Under the pieces are notes generated by a model. It ran no database searches, was not told the DNA's origin, and was given only the letters and a program-made list of their open reading frames with translations. From an uncultured Clostridia bacterium (GTDB lineage: Bacteria; Bacillota; Clostridia; Christensenellales; UBA1242): 64,000 nucleotides of DNA. The stretch spans positions 1 to 64,000 of the forward strand of contig CALWEA010000005.1 in the NCBI GenBank assembly GCA_944376905.1, written 5' to 3'. Shown piece by piece: positions 50,601 to 57,611 of this stretch; the stretch's first letter is position 1; every line of letters begins with the position of its first letter. The translations under genes were made by a program, and so were the position numbers.

Positions 50601-53600
50601 AAAGTGTTCAAACTTTTGAAGATAAGACAACAGGTGGATTTGAGATTAAAAAATATGATGGTGTTTTAATTATAAAACAGAAAAATGATATAACTTTAAC
50701 ATATAATTCTCAACAATACAATGAAATAGATTTTGTTGATTATTTGGTAAACTTTGATGTTGTTGATATTAATGATAATATTCTTCCAATTAATCAATAC
50801 AAAATAGAAAATGCTATATTTAAGTTTATATTAAATGGTGTTGAACAATCTCATATTAAAAATGTTGGGTTGTATTCTCTTAAATTAGATGAAACATCTG
50901 CATCAACTTCAACTCATAGTGGAATACAATTTGAAAATAATGATTATAATTTTATAATTGAACCAAAAACATTGCAAATTGATACAACTGGTGTTGAAAT
51001 ATCTCGTCAATATGATGGAACAACATCAGCCCCAATAGATGGAATATTATCTTTAAATGGTGTTGAAAATTCTGATATAAACAAAGTTTCTTTAAAAGGT
51101 ATTTTTGTTAATGAAATACAACAAGAACAACGAAATGTTGGTGAATACTATATCAAATTGCAGTTAAGTGCGGGTGTTGATGGAGATGAAACTTCAAACT
51201 ACATTCTTGATTTGAGTAGTATTTTTACAGGTAAAATAACGCCATGTGAAATTGTTATTAAAAATCAATCAATAGAAGATTTTAATAAAATTTATGATAG
51301 AAATTCAACATTCTTGTCTTATAACATAATGAAATTGTCTATCGAAACTGTTGACGGCTCAAAAGTTTTTGAAGATGTTGGATTGTCTGGAATGTATTGT
51401 AAAAATATTGATGGCGAATACGTTCCAACAGTTGATGTTTCAGGTAATATAATTATTCGATTCAATACAAGTAACACAAACTTTAAAGTTGTTCTAATTG
51501 ATGGACAAGAGTATTTAGGTGCTATAACACCAAAATCTATTAGCCTTGATAAATCTAGTGTTTTAACTAAAATATTTGACAACACAACAAGTTTAGATAT
51601 TTCTAAATTGAGTTTAAATGCAAACGATATTTTTGACGAAGACAAAAATTATGTTGAAATAGCAAGTGCAAATTTTGCTGGTAGTAGCGTTGGAACTCAT
51701 GAAATAAGAATAATACTAAAAGGTGAAAAGGCTAACAATTATGTTGTTAAAAGTGTTTTGGGTACTATAACAGAACAAATAATAACTCTTAAATTTAATT
51801 ATGGAGATGAAATTGGGGTTTATGAATTTGCTTTTGTTGATGATGCTCAAACAATAAATAAAGGTTTAGATAACTTATCAGTATTTTTCAATACAAAAGT
51901 TAGCGATGTTTCAAATGGAACAATCAAATTGCCTTTACCAACTCGAACTGGATATGACTTTGCTGGTTGGTTTGTAAACTCATCTTATACAGAAAGTTTT
52001 ACAGATAATACCCTTTTAGGTTCTTCACAAGCGACCTCTTTAGAAACACTTAAAGCAAATAATTATGTTTTGAATTTATATGCAAACTGGAATATTCAAT
52101 CTTACGAATTAAACATAGAAGTTCAAACGGAATCTTCATCATCTAATGCTTATGAGGTTAGTGTTGTTGGTGGAACTTATGTTATGAATGGTGAAAAAAT
52201 TGAACAAACTAATAAAACCTTTATTTTAGAATATTATAGTAGTATTGAATTTACTTTTGACGCAAATGAACATTATACATTTTCAGGAATATTTAATATT
52301 CGAGATGAGTTGTTAAACATTCAAAATCCTTACACAATTGAACATTTAACAGAAAATCAAAATTTTGTTTTCAAATTTGATGTTGAAAGATTGACAATTA
52401 AGTTAAATATTAATACTTTATATCAAGATGAAAAAGTTACAGGTTTTGAAAACACTATATGGCAAGTTGATGAAACTAACAGTTATGAATACCATGCTTC
52501 TATAAAATATAATCAAGAATTTGATTTAGTTTCTAAATTAAATAGATTGGGATATGAATTTTTGGGCTGGGCATCAACCCTGGAAAATGCTAATAATGGA
52601 TTGGTTGAGTTTAGTAGCGAGAAAAATAATTTAACTCAAATAGCAACGATAAATACAACTCTTTATGCAGTTTGGGAAGTTATTAGTTATAAAATTTATC
52701 TAGATTTCAATGAAGGGATTTTAGATGAAGATGAAAATTATGATGAAATTCAAACTGATTTAAATGGCCAATTTATTTATGTGAATTACAATAGTCAATT
52801 TGAAAATCTTCCAAAATTAATAAAACGAGGCTTTGTTTTAAGTGATTGGACTTTAAAGCAAGGAAATAATATTCTTATATTAAATGTTAATAATGGAACA
52901 ACATTTAAATTTGAAAATAATTCTCAAATAAATGAAACACAACCATTTATATTATTGGCAAATTGGAGTGAAGGGGAAAACATAATTAGCGTTAATTATG
53001 GATTAGACACTTCAAAATATGAAGAAAATAATTTAAGTTATAGTGAATACGAAAATGCACTTTCTATGTATTTTGTTGTAGGAAATGCCCAACAACAAAA
53101 TTATCAAAATGGAAAAGAAATTGTAATTGAAACAAATCAATTTATAAAATTTATTCCTCAGTTAAATAATGATTATTATGAATTTTTGGGTTGGTACGTT
53201 GACGGACAACCGTTAGAAAACAATAAAAATACAATAATTGATGGTGTAGTTTATCAAATTTCAAATTGGCAATTAACAATTAATAAAATTCTTTGGGGAA
53301 GCGATAAGCCTAATATAGAGTTAAAATATCAGCCTAAAACTGTTGAAATTATAGTTAATTCTTATAATAACAATTTTGGATCAGTTGAACTTATAAGTGG
53401 TATTTATACTGACTCACAAAGCAATAAAACATATACATTAACAGGAACAAGTGTTCAACTTTTATATATTGTTAAGACAGGTTATGAATTAAAAGATAGT
53501 CTTCAAAATTCAATTACTGGTGTTGAAAATATTGTTGAGACAACGGTTGAGAGTGGACAAATTGTTAAATTAGACAACTTCAATGATAAACAAATTCTCG

Positions 53601-56600
53601 TTGATATTCAGTTTATTGAAAAAGCATATCCAATTAATATAAACATAATTGGAGAAAATGTAGGAATTGAAGAGTTGACATATAAAATTGATAATGGTGA
53701 TTATCAAATACTAGAAATTGTTGATAGTAATGCTAGTTTTGATGTTCGAACTGGAAATGTTATTGAATTAAAATTAACGATTTTATATGGTTACGAAAAC
53801 GTTAAAGATTGGACAATTAATGATAGTAATATAAGTGGTGTTAGAATAGAAAAAACAAATTCCTACATTGAAAATGATAAGCAAATAGTTGTCTATACAA
53901 TTTCTAACTTCACACAATCATTTGATATTAACATAGATATAAGTAAACAATTATTTGATGTTGTTGCTAATATTGTTCATTTAGTAAATGGTAATTATGC
54001 GATTCAATCAACTAGCGAAAATGTTGTTAACATAAATTTGAATAATGATAATGTAAATAAAGCACCATATAATAGTGAAGTTAATTTTGTTGCAACTCCT
54101 TTTGTTGATACTTTAAATATTGATGGTAAAAATATAAATATAAACAAATATATATTTGTTGGCTGGCATGAGCGTATTGATAAAAACGGATACATTACAT
54201 GGAATCTTATTTCAGAGCAAGAAAATTATCCTTTGACAGTAACGGGGAACAAAACCTTATATGCAGTGTTTGAATTAGAAAAATTTGATATAAATTATTC
54301 ATTAAATATAGAGAATTCTGGTTCAATAGTTTCCGCACAAGGTAATGCTATAACTAAACAAACTGTAAGTTATGGAAATGAATTCCCAAATGAAATTTTT
54401 GCTCGTTTAAATTCGGGATATGTTCTAGATAAATGGGAAATTAATTATTTGTATGAAGATGCTGATTTAACTTCATCTACAAAAACATTTGAATCTGTTA
54501 ATAGTTTGAAACCTGAAAATATTGGAGTTGTTTGTTCAAATATTGAAATAACATTATTTGTAAAAACAGTTGACGTTAAGATTAATTTAAATGCTGTTTT
54601 TGATGAAGATTTTGTTGAAAATCTTGAAGATAAAATTAGTATTCAATATGAACAACAAAATGGAATTTTTATTGAAATAAACACTCAAACAACACAAATA
54701 TTAAATATTAAAGCTGAAGCAAAACAACAAGGCTATGTTTTTAAAGAGTGGATTTATAAAAAGGCTGATGGTAGTTATGCTGTAAGCGGTGTTGATTACG
54801 AATTAATTAGTTCATCTCAAATTTTAATTAATCAAGCAAATAAAACAAAAGTTGTTGGTTCAAATCTTCAAATCAAATTTGTTAATACATCAGAATTTTT
54901 AGAATATGAAATCTATGCTTGTTTTGAAAGGGATATTCATGAAGTTAGGGCTTTACTTTATATTGAAGAAGAAAATTTGGCAGGTAATGAAATTGGGGGA
55001 CAATTTAAAGCACAAAGTTCTGGTGGTTTAGAAAGTGTTACTTCATTTAAAATGAATTCAAAAACAGAAGATACATTCTCTTTGCAATTCTTAGTTTTGG
55101 CTGGATATTATTTTGATTTAGATGTTGAAAAACCTTTTGAAATAGTAACAGAAGGTGGAGAACAGGTTCAAGTTAACTTTACTAAATTATCATTAGATGA
55201 AATTGATGTTGGATATGAAACAAAATGGGAATTAACCATAGAGAATATAACTCGTGATACAACAATATATATTTACTTACAGCGTGAAGAAACAACATTA
55301 TATTTCTACAATAGAACATTTACTTCTACAGGAAGTGTTGGCGAATATGTTGAAACCCCAATAGTGGGAACGGTTAAATTTGGAACATCAGTTATTAATT
55401 TAGATGATAATTCTATTTTAGTTCCAACACAATTATCATATGATTTTAAAGGTTGGTCAATTAGTCCTGATTACATTAATTTAATTATAGATGCTAGCGG
55501 TAAAATAGTTGGCGAAATATGGAAAATGTATGATAAAGAAATGAATTTATATGCAGTTTGGGAAATTAAAAAAGTTCAATTAAATGTTAAAATAAGTCCA
55601 CAATCTGCTTTAATAAATTTAGATTATTATCCTGAATTATTTAATAATATTTACAATAATGCTCCGTTATATTCTTCTGATGAAAATGCTTATTATTTCG
55701 TTATTGGGTCAATATTTGGTATTTCCTCTCCAAAAGTTTATGATAAATATAAACTTTTAGAATATAAAGTTTTATTAAAAAACACAGCAACAAATTCTTT
55801 TGAATGGCAAACAATAACTGTTGTAAGTGGTGTGACAGAATATAGTAAAACTTTATTTGAAATTGATAATTTTAATAATTTTGTTTATTCAACTGCAACA
55901 AACTACAATCAACTAGGTAATGTTGAAGACGGAACAATTTATATTGAATTAGTTTATGGATTGGAAATAGTAATTGAAAATGCTAATTTATATTCAACTA
56001 ATAGAGTTTCTGTTATAGGTGGTGAAGCGAAATTTGATGGAGTTTATTCATCTGGTATATTTAAAATAAACACTGAATCAGAACTTAGTAAACAAACAGT
56101 TGTTGCAATTCCTGCAAATGGATATAAATTAGACCATTGGGTTATTAGTGGAGAAATAGTATATCCAAATAGCAATTCATTGGTTGTAGAAATTGATGAA
56201 AATTTGAGTATTAAGGCTGTTTTCGTCGGGGAAGAAATCCAAGTTGTTTGTATTGATGGAGAGCATGGAATTGCAAATGAAATAACTGGTGGAAACTTGG
56301 CAGAAAAGAATGGTGTTAAAGTTTATCACGTTGGCGATATTTTAACTTTGAGTGCTACTCCAAATGTTGGATATAATTTCAATAATTCTTGGACACATCC
56401 AACGAGCGGAACGTTTACTTCAAATACTTATACAATTGTTTACACAGATTTAACATTGGGAACAGTTAATTTAAAACCATTGTTTGAAGAAAAAATAGTT
56501 GATGTTTCATTCCAAATTGAAGGTTCAAAAGGTGTAGTGTTAGCGAATACAGGACTTTCAACATCAGTTAATAATGGAATTGTAACTTATAAATATAGAA

Positions 56601-57394
56601 TAAAATATTTCTCAGATATAGAAGTTACATTACAACCAAATGAACGATATTTCTTAGAAAGTTTAATTCTTGATTTAGGTGAAAAACAAGTTGATTTATC
56701 AAACAATGTTAATAATAATGTATTTAAATTGACGCCAGATAATTATGAAAATAGTAATGAATTAGTATTTAAAGTTAATTTTGAAGAAAGATATTGGATT
56801 GATTATGTTGTCGAAAAAGGTTATGTATCAATAGATAATGAAACTAATACTATAACAGTTATTAGAGATTTAAGTGGAACTGGAACACAAAGTGACCCTT
56901 ATAAAATAAATAATATTGATGATTATGCGTTGTGGGCATTTGTAATTAATAATGGTGTTAATGTGGGTTCAGTTAATAAATTGCCTTATAATTCTTCTTC
57001 AACTTACTACGAAGTTACTGCAGAAGTTATGTTCAATTCTAGATTTTGGACACCTATAGGAACAAAAGACAATCCATTTAACGGACAAGTTTCATTGTAT
57101 GAAAATCGTATTGGTATTGTTGTTGATTATGATGATATTAGATATCCTGAAAATGTTTTTGATTCTGAAACGATAAATGAATGGAAAGGACTTTTTGGAT
57201 ATCTAGGAGAAAATGCAAATATTTATGAACAAAATAGAGATTTTACATTAACTTACATTATAATTGGCGCAATTTCATTATTCTTAATAATTTTGATAGT
57301 AATTATCATTATTATTTATAAACGTAGAAAACGAATAATTGATTCTTTGGATGAAAAAAATGTTTTCAAAGATATAGATAATAATATTCAATGA
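35666..57394 (+). CDS. Giant cell-surface repeat protein (7,242 residues)
   Basis: Likely an adhesin-type surface protein. Parts in order: signal helix at residues 10-33; about residues 50-1510, divergent InlB B-repeat units that end in F-x-G-W-Y ... Y-A-x-F, closed by a classical InlB repeat (LTYDSNGGSF ... YAIWE); about 1515-5370, MBG/YDG-type domains with KTYDGTTTLP-like and LVYNG motifs; about 5375-7040, InlB-like repeats again; about 7050-7160, a GLUG-like segment (GTGTQSDPYKI, FWTPIGTKDNPFNG); one membrane helix at 7194-7218, then KRRKR and an acidic tail. No LPXTG. The start is ATG 35666, five bases after GGAGG; TTG 35654 lies before that site. The frame is intact over 21.7 kb. Confidence 0.92.
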   Translation: MFEQKKSKIGKIFLFSIITLIVMSLGITGLFLSNKNIELNFAGKMQTDVLQESENVISEDENEYNLNNNAENDTIQSTNNIGESESNTNLNYGEVVVYSVLLNPLAENEEDRFIIREDPSISYFQTSSTSGSTTYSAVAGQTVEVYSCAQENYSFKGFYSSFDENLLNDYYAYAQLKSEENLNNPIDIEPVYPYSEMLDKIMVDNNNSQYKFTSDLTNLSEIYAVHAVPFDSAPNTYTVYACTREDNNGSWYYVRGNGEGGNISGITYYYDTNYNQIGTRSFYNKTVYTETQINSVSRGDNWTLTANVKSGWRFVGWWKNHYEYFDAGLEKLFTLSPNSTATSWNTWYNGNDEGYTRCFYYALFEKEPTRSISVYACFTNDWDSYSYNGSSGTGGYVSMNNGSDQDTVTGTFQIGESVTFKSTPTSNYTFLGYYQWKSGLKLGDLYSSSSTWTYTVPSGSGTIEIIAAFKIKPKLTTEMKTNGIYSLSINGIKSSNSSQYITSGTSVTVSISYDTTNYTFDRWQSSNTNVLANSSSTSYTFEMPNTLSITLSAYTKSKLTINAYAYYKDASHTTPTSGASGGTVKVGSSSAGASSSITVPSGKVSLVASPVTNYVFRGWYTSSAFTEDPASTKTPYTINVSANATYYALFVRQYTLTVIPGDDGIASVTPDSVTKYDYGANIPSNTVKAILAEGYSFGYWDIENASALPGFNTTTPIQSSVMTLKGDVIVTAYSQKNQYDLNVIAVFNLGNSLHLNGDQTTGGTVQIGNGSSSSASATSKVYYQDQMTISAYPAQGYYFAGWFKNVSDQSYSNNYANSGGDVTSVQTESMGIQGLTYYAVFLEYFNVSVQNGVGIVSVDSSALTNGQAYWGQVVPFNVGIESAYEWNTERGATWSVVSGTEPADFEANKLIQNASFTIKNDVTLKVDATIRQYNLYVYAYSTTNGIYANDVIGGSVQINNGEASELVSEIVDFDQTRTLIANVADGYTFLGWFASFNSANNTFGELLTTELNYTTETLQNLPSGNSLSFYAQFVKNYDLTINADDGVLSVSVISDSSTSQISSIGQTATFYFGETIKISALIDDVGYTWNAWSLAEGSTPLTGLNTNTNQEQSVQIGAGNTVLTATTTARPFTLTVHEVYESNSQINHYELDANASNVQEGEIEFGTDLESLVTVPDGFIFEGFYVSFNQGASTGNQFGDKITFTTMQAQNIVVYAKFTRQIYDIDSGEMYTNVNDNSTLIIGDEGGTISVADSLKFGYKTQIVVNPNPGFVLQGIYTTNSTSNINPTTLFIAPSSETDASLQFICETQEMGVNGLIYYAVFKRQVQTITLNEGEGTSLKITSPLESSNYYFGQTITLDVKLLEGYENLNIQINKSNDETINVPFVSTGDVVSFVVPNFDVTVNAVAKPILYQLTYDSNGGSFSNCYVSNGQAFGAVNYNSDNYSYYFDVDKTNLITDLPSINRIGYKLLSWNTQPDGNGDDYIIYNENGLEIETKIPYNQTNSLTLYAIWEIVAPIITKNDIDTSFVYDGIEHNIARITVNNFIVDKFYTYTWENQEGVTIFEETTNANSSILKLRSVNQSGIYTCVVSIEDENIASEPTTEVNVEISVKTLTFNIGTKSVVGTLSLDYESGGFTANGLVAGQSIKSGVLIFAEPTGENNQIIYSETVNKQLIQSSIVIQVVANGESSQDGFDIISNYQIQYEGQITVENRLNYVYLSVGTYERTINPSTFEDIFSSETLDGASFEMTYLVNGENGFKSITSYNGGVQSNYLARENLPNYIDINYTFLPLYFEIYKVEINGIDVEFSQPNLPTSPNSPIRIPLTEEMLSNNSQGYSLAEVKIFFTVQSLVVYEYNLLDGEIEQGYAQTFVEKGIQINGSSFVAPTPAVRNGFQFAGWFYDEQLLSAINSSWAKTGSTTIYAKWNLIILNENTDVSIIVKDDNTVIKDFDNTEDTFEKIYDAQNYILEFAVKDELYNPIAINYSAQWFKFGIDWELVSEETSLTTIKNVIDSGEYSYSLSYRFVNDNESVASQIVDVGYPNTSVQITITPYTLTADFNIVKTYDATTALPNSSYTINGLGTDSLKLLGYFASPDVNLIDNIPSPIAITFNDIQPNNVSTLTSNYTISNFNSITGIIEPYNYEISINSSELNKVYDGSKINKELTNTISWSSNPTSIIHNLTFTIISSSADVGTYKVGDVNKYLEILNNDFVVRTSEGLLVSSNNYILTLKSNVRATISPADVSIRMVSPEPLIYDGQQHTIYVQTLIGKNWVDCRDGILPEGVVSINYTSAGYQTVLFTNAGTYTISASVVTDSNHKLPDEISLSATLVIQKAELEFEFLYDNLLLTDGQQIEYPNIDIASLFSINVKNVSGTVIVPTVTKSFLLNNKPTEYVIYLGTYVINAVYPTENYALSLTSVDKVTFYIVAKAYDVSNIIFEDDSMTYEARNLAEDFVNMNLQLQDENGNAFEGLEIGEIIIDNGLESVAQNVGTYQITVKIYSKDPTKWSINGDSVTATLNITPFVITSLNSVVTAVKTYDGTTTLPTDANIQITVRSDDENPVIEILKLTGNFIDANVKLKNSNPMPIQITNVGLQDYSYYLASNYVLDSGFVCSGVINPKDVTVLLYKDFVSESINTFIQKPYTQSPATFSLYDAREDGLNLVQGLIDGHVLNGEFITSNSIITKYPYSTEQSMTNKTQLLNNLTVHNANTGEELVNCINNYNIIIKGGIEIVYVLTSVEITGLDDLTYNGLDREFGLILTTNDIINNTEIIRELTYVYDIDGGYFKDSKTNENIDFDDLNVEIKNNQIVVNSVKNAGVYEFVITANPSLYIFSETQNNIITLTKEINKAPIIFDLEEVSINYGENLEVIKSFTGQNNEIFNIKFYPTTNLLDAGVYDLSNSQIFTWTYKVNYDYTQNPESTANFDNYQPTIIGTLNVIPLEITASFEFLNLVYNGTNRLSELNSIYPKFNNGTLNLVENEQFWRTYLFEGSQTTEIKNVGNYTLILSSKNYSFTGGTSNEEYNIIEFNFEITKQNLLISLMEDGDLIKKQFNNQPQNFELNSTNQLFVLGTVNGEMIVATFTTLGADVGRYVFADDTSNGITYAKIEVREANGLSVIQNGENNYNITFEGGIEIVYVSTVVEFDVKGDTYTGSNIQIDVILTTDARFIGGDITTKTLSYSYSGNKLLDGITRIPTEDLQLIINYSSEAIGSVENTVIKNAGEYTFILNSSNYSYTLGSLVNDEFNPANNNILTSEIFTVNPKNITLTLGEPSSPGIISIIYKDELSHKQIFDTTVTGTGEIFNLIFVNSETKNLNVGKYDIADYVTMENVQHNPDGTPSTAEFYNYNITIDGTLIVNARQVNVESSFEDLVYNGKDRLNEIKNKALLLSFEYQSTILKLTEGVDYNISYFAILDDVDTSINDINLIKNAGQYKVVISSANYSFVNGEFDSIEQINTISLEFQILKAELSILLFDDNSLPQEEKILIEKPYVAQVINFEINKTNYMDYTSGVVENEYLTAMFTTTGSELGDYLYTDSKLVLQNGLQGIKLFDNNGIETTSNYNLYEQNLLVANISGGIKIVENKVETTFNNLQNLTYNNQNKEFSITLTKTVLIDDMYATITYELTYDNNTNLLIVDDPELENIFTLEIYFNKDEAIFNAENLLSGSSAVVKNAGYYKLILISNSENGEWLFGSSGVDDNKSSYTFQVKKYNITDLDLGNQQIDYSNVFATNKQVEYFNEIFTLNIIWTETSTFDVGNYSFANMPLEKCNFDNNTFANNYEVTGFVGTLIIQPKAIDVKLYFNNQEYDIESNAPVYSGQNTNFVTNLSFKFYDNDSELNLNNNFENNFKFNNNVVTSITNAGEYTANLSSINYKFINGNDALNVGEVNTITLSFEVLKTDLQINLIENSDNIKKQFNNKVATFEISASDLEQQNKYVAGTVGGETISVSFETNDTIVGTYNVFPNQNLGEESPNINVLNLIVYQSNATTEIINGYNNYNIIFNGGIDIVYITSSVDFNFLNIDGKPLDLNNLYYIGQNYQFEIEITTDYSLIGGEPNKTVVLVYDNLTSSFKNKITDEILLIEDLSIDITYGDAHEISSTIKNAGQYQLTLISSNFMFLFEESLTGNSLSQNIEIKKTSIQFNINQEISFGDALRFPQIFNKSFDLYEGGSVSESFNLIFENANTTTLSAGTYTNTTVPNVSSIYSNYEHNEDGAISTALFSNYEISISDSSTLTVNPRQLTVDTSVLDELNLVYNGQNRLAELDALVKQFKFKFGEQDWELTTGTGTVDDDYYVEYYSVDKTNDEEHLISGDNLIKNAGTYIIKLISNNYKFSGDNVSNSVVSGNSNWIKFEFDISKANLTINLTENDEFVKTAFRNQPVIFSIDKSNQENFVTFNPVTNEYIEISFITSGADEGLYEYGGLDNSIVVEGNIKIKNASNDEILEEINFETNTTLTNYNYTISGGIEIVKNLTTVTYTNLKTNLPITDLSQEIYSGQITNFKITLTWEDVDGSSKRADYGYDNLSGQLVDFNTLIPVDAEFLKLAISYIPANSDPETTSALPVNEIKNAGTYKLLLISENNSYTFVNGETYGNTHELTYIITPFEVVVDLGQQNITYLDNFFYIYPDAVDGVNNEKLSLIFSYTTENFNAGSYEFSSQDDFPDGILCSLNPDETSTGSLTNYTFNIIGLLTINPLEINISSFSISDKTYDANDWIVRLNEVDFLEYSIDIDGESAVAYIIKGEDYQVEFYKDTTLVSQIINAGVYKVKILSQNYKFIGGTSSNSINSITFEFKILQKELTVEYNGLSLNNDYQLVYNATEQNPLFENYTILGIFDADLSTTNTSYSYYSIDNLQGLEQVGVLVGTTIKNANNYFAVLTVDNPNYKIAESDAKIKVIISPYTITADDLLPLISAGMFSKYYGAEDPNLVVELEIFENSGEFIKVLFSREEGENIGFYKLTTPISIDVSNSDIIKQNYQITIESVQTFEDKTTGGFEIKKYDGVLIIKQKNDITLTYNSQQYNEIDFVDYLVNFDVVDINDNILPINQYKIENAIFKFILNGVEQSHIKNVGLYSLKLDETSASTSTHSGIQFENNDYNFIIEPKTLQIDTTGVEISRQYDGTTSAPIDGILSLNGVENSDINKVSLKGIFVNEIQQEQRNVGEYYIKLQLSAGVDGDETSNYILDLSSIFTGKITPCEIVIKNQSIEDFNKIYDRNSTFLSYNIMKLSIETVDGSKVFEDVGLSGMYCKNIDGEYVPTVDVSGNIIIRFNTSNTNFKVVLIDGQEYLGAITPKSISLDKSSVLTKIFDNTTSLDISKLSLNANDIFDEDKNYVEIASANFAGSSVGTHEIRIILKGEKANNYVVKSVLGTITEQIITLKFNYGDEIGVYEFAFVDDAQTINKGLDNLSVFFNTKVSDVSNGTIKLPLPTRTGYDFAGWFVNSSYTESFTDNTLLGSSQATSLETLKANNYVLNLYANWNIQSYELNIEVQTESSSSNAYEVSVVGGTYVMNGEKIEQTNKTFILEYYSSIEFTFDANEHYTFSGIFNIRDELLNIQNPYTIEHLTENQNFVFKFDVERLTIKLNINTLYQDEKVTGFENTIWQVDETNSYEYHASIKYNQEFDLVSKLNRLGYEFLGWASTLENANNGLVEFSSEKNNLTQIATINTTLYAVWEVISYKIYLDFNEGILDEDENYDEIQTDLNGQFIYVNYNSQFENLPKLIKRGFVLSDWTLKQGNNILILNVNNGTTFKFENNSQINETQPFILLANWSEGENIISVNYGLDTSKYEENNLSYSEYENALSMYFVVGNAQQQNYQNGKEIVIETNQFIKFIPQLNNDYYEFLGWYVDGQPLENNKNTIIDGVVYQISNWQLTINKILWGSDKPNIELKYQPKTVEIIVNSYNNNFGSVELISGIYTDSQSNKTYTLTGTSVQLLYIVKTGYELKDSLQNSITGVENIVETTVESGQIVKLDNFNDKQILVDIQFIEKAYPININIIGENVGIEELTYKIDNGDYQILEIVDSNASFDVRTGNVIELKLTILYGYENVKDWTINDSNISGVRIEKTNSYIENDKQIVVYTISNFTQSFDINIDISKQLFDVVANIVHLVNGNYAIQSTSENVVNINLNNDNVNKAPYNSEVNFVATPFVDTLNIDGKNININKYIFVGWHERIDKNGYITWNLISEQENYPLTVTGNKTLYAVFELEKFDINYSLNIENSGSIVSAQGNAITKQTVSYGNEFPNEIFARLNSGYVLDKWEINYLYEDADLTSSTKTFESVNSLKPENIGVVCSNIEITLFVKTVDVKINLNAVFDEDFVENLEDKISIQYEQQNGIFIEINTQTTQILNIKAEAKQQGYVFKEWIYKKADGSYAVSGVDYELISSSQILINQANKTKVVGSNLQIKFVNTSEFLEYEIYACFERDIHEVRALLYIEEENLAGNEIGGQFKAQSSGGLESVTSFKMNSKTEDTFSLQFLVLAGYYFDLDVEKPFEIVTEGGEQVQVNFTKLSLDEIDVGYETKWELTIENITRDTTIYIYLQREETTLYFYNRTFTSTGSVGEYVETPIVGTVKFGTSVINLDDNSILVPTQLSYDFKGWSISPDYINLIIDASGKIVGEIWKMYDKEMNLYAVWEIKKVQLNVKISPQSALINLDYYPELFNNIYNNAPLYSSDENAYYFVIGSIFGISSPKVYDKYKLLEYKVLLKNTATNSFEWQTITVVSGVTEYSKTLFEIDNFNNFVYSTATNYNQLGNVEDGTIYIELVYGLEIVIENANLYSTNRVSVIGGEAKFDGVYSSGIFKINTESELSKQTVVAIPANGYKLDHWVISGEIVYPNSNSLVVEIDENLSIKAVFVGEEIQVVCIDGEHGIANEITGGNLAEKNGVKVYHVGDILTLSATPNVGYNFNNSWTHPTSGTFTSNTYTIVYTDLTLGTVNLKPLFEEKIVDVSFQIEGSKGVVLANTGLSTSVNNGIVTYKYRIKYFSDIEVTLQPNERYFLESLILDLGEKQVDLSNNVNNNVFKLTPDNYENSNELVFKVNFEERYWIDYVVEKGYVSIDNETNTITVIRDLSGTGTQSDPYKINNIDDYALWAFVINNGVNVGSVNKLPYNSSSTYYEVTAEVMFNSRFWTPIGTKDNPFNGQVSLYENRIGIVVDYDDIRYPENVFDSETINEWKGLFGYLGENANIYEQNRDFTLTYIIIGAISLFLIILIVIIIIIYKRRKRIIDSLDEKNVFKDIDNNIQ
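43500..50430 (+). repeat. Super-repeat inside the giant gene, about 1.2-1.4 kb per unit
   Basis: The sentence GGIEIVY (or close) recurs at 43841, 45050, 46385, 47669 and 49049, giving spacings of 1209, 1335, 1284 and 1380 bases (403-460 residues). Each unit has the same order: GGI-motif with a YNG strand, a KNAG-Y segment, a second domain with ISFGD or similar, a third starting with LVYNG-NRL, and a fourth with L-ENxD-IKKQFN. The copies are diverged, which argues for old duplication. Confidence 0.7.
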
Positions 57395-57452
57395 AAGATT
57401 AAATAATAAATAATGAAAAATAAAATACTTCTTTTGACTTGTAATTATAAAA

Positions 57453-57492
57453 AATAAAGAACTTACATAAAATAAGTTCTTTATTTTTTTTA
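57453..57492. terminator. Bidirectional terminator between the two giant genes
   Basis: AATAAAGAACTTA pairs with TAAGTTCTTTATT around a short loop, with T-runs on both strands. It lies 59 bases after the stop of the plus-strand giant and 120 bases past the stop of the convergent minus-strand giant. Confidence 0.85.
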
Positions 57493-57611
57493 TTTATTTA
57501 ATAAATTAAATTAAAAATTATATTTCTTTTATTTAAAATGTAATGTATTTTTTATAAATTATTAGAATGCTACAAAGAATAAAATTAAATTTAATATTGT
57601 ATTTTTTTAAA

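Noticed and set aside
37350-54195. Other open frames on both strands within the giant gene
   Set aside because: They are shadows of the strong repeat coding in the main frame, with no ribosome sites and unlikely amino-acid composition.
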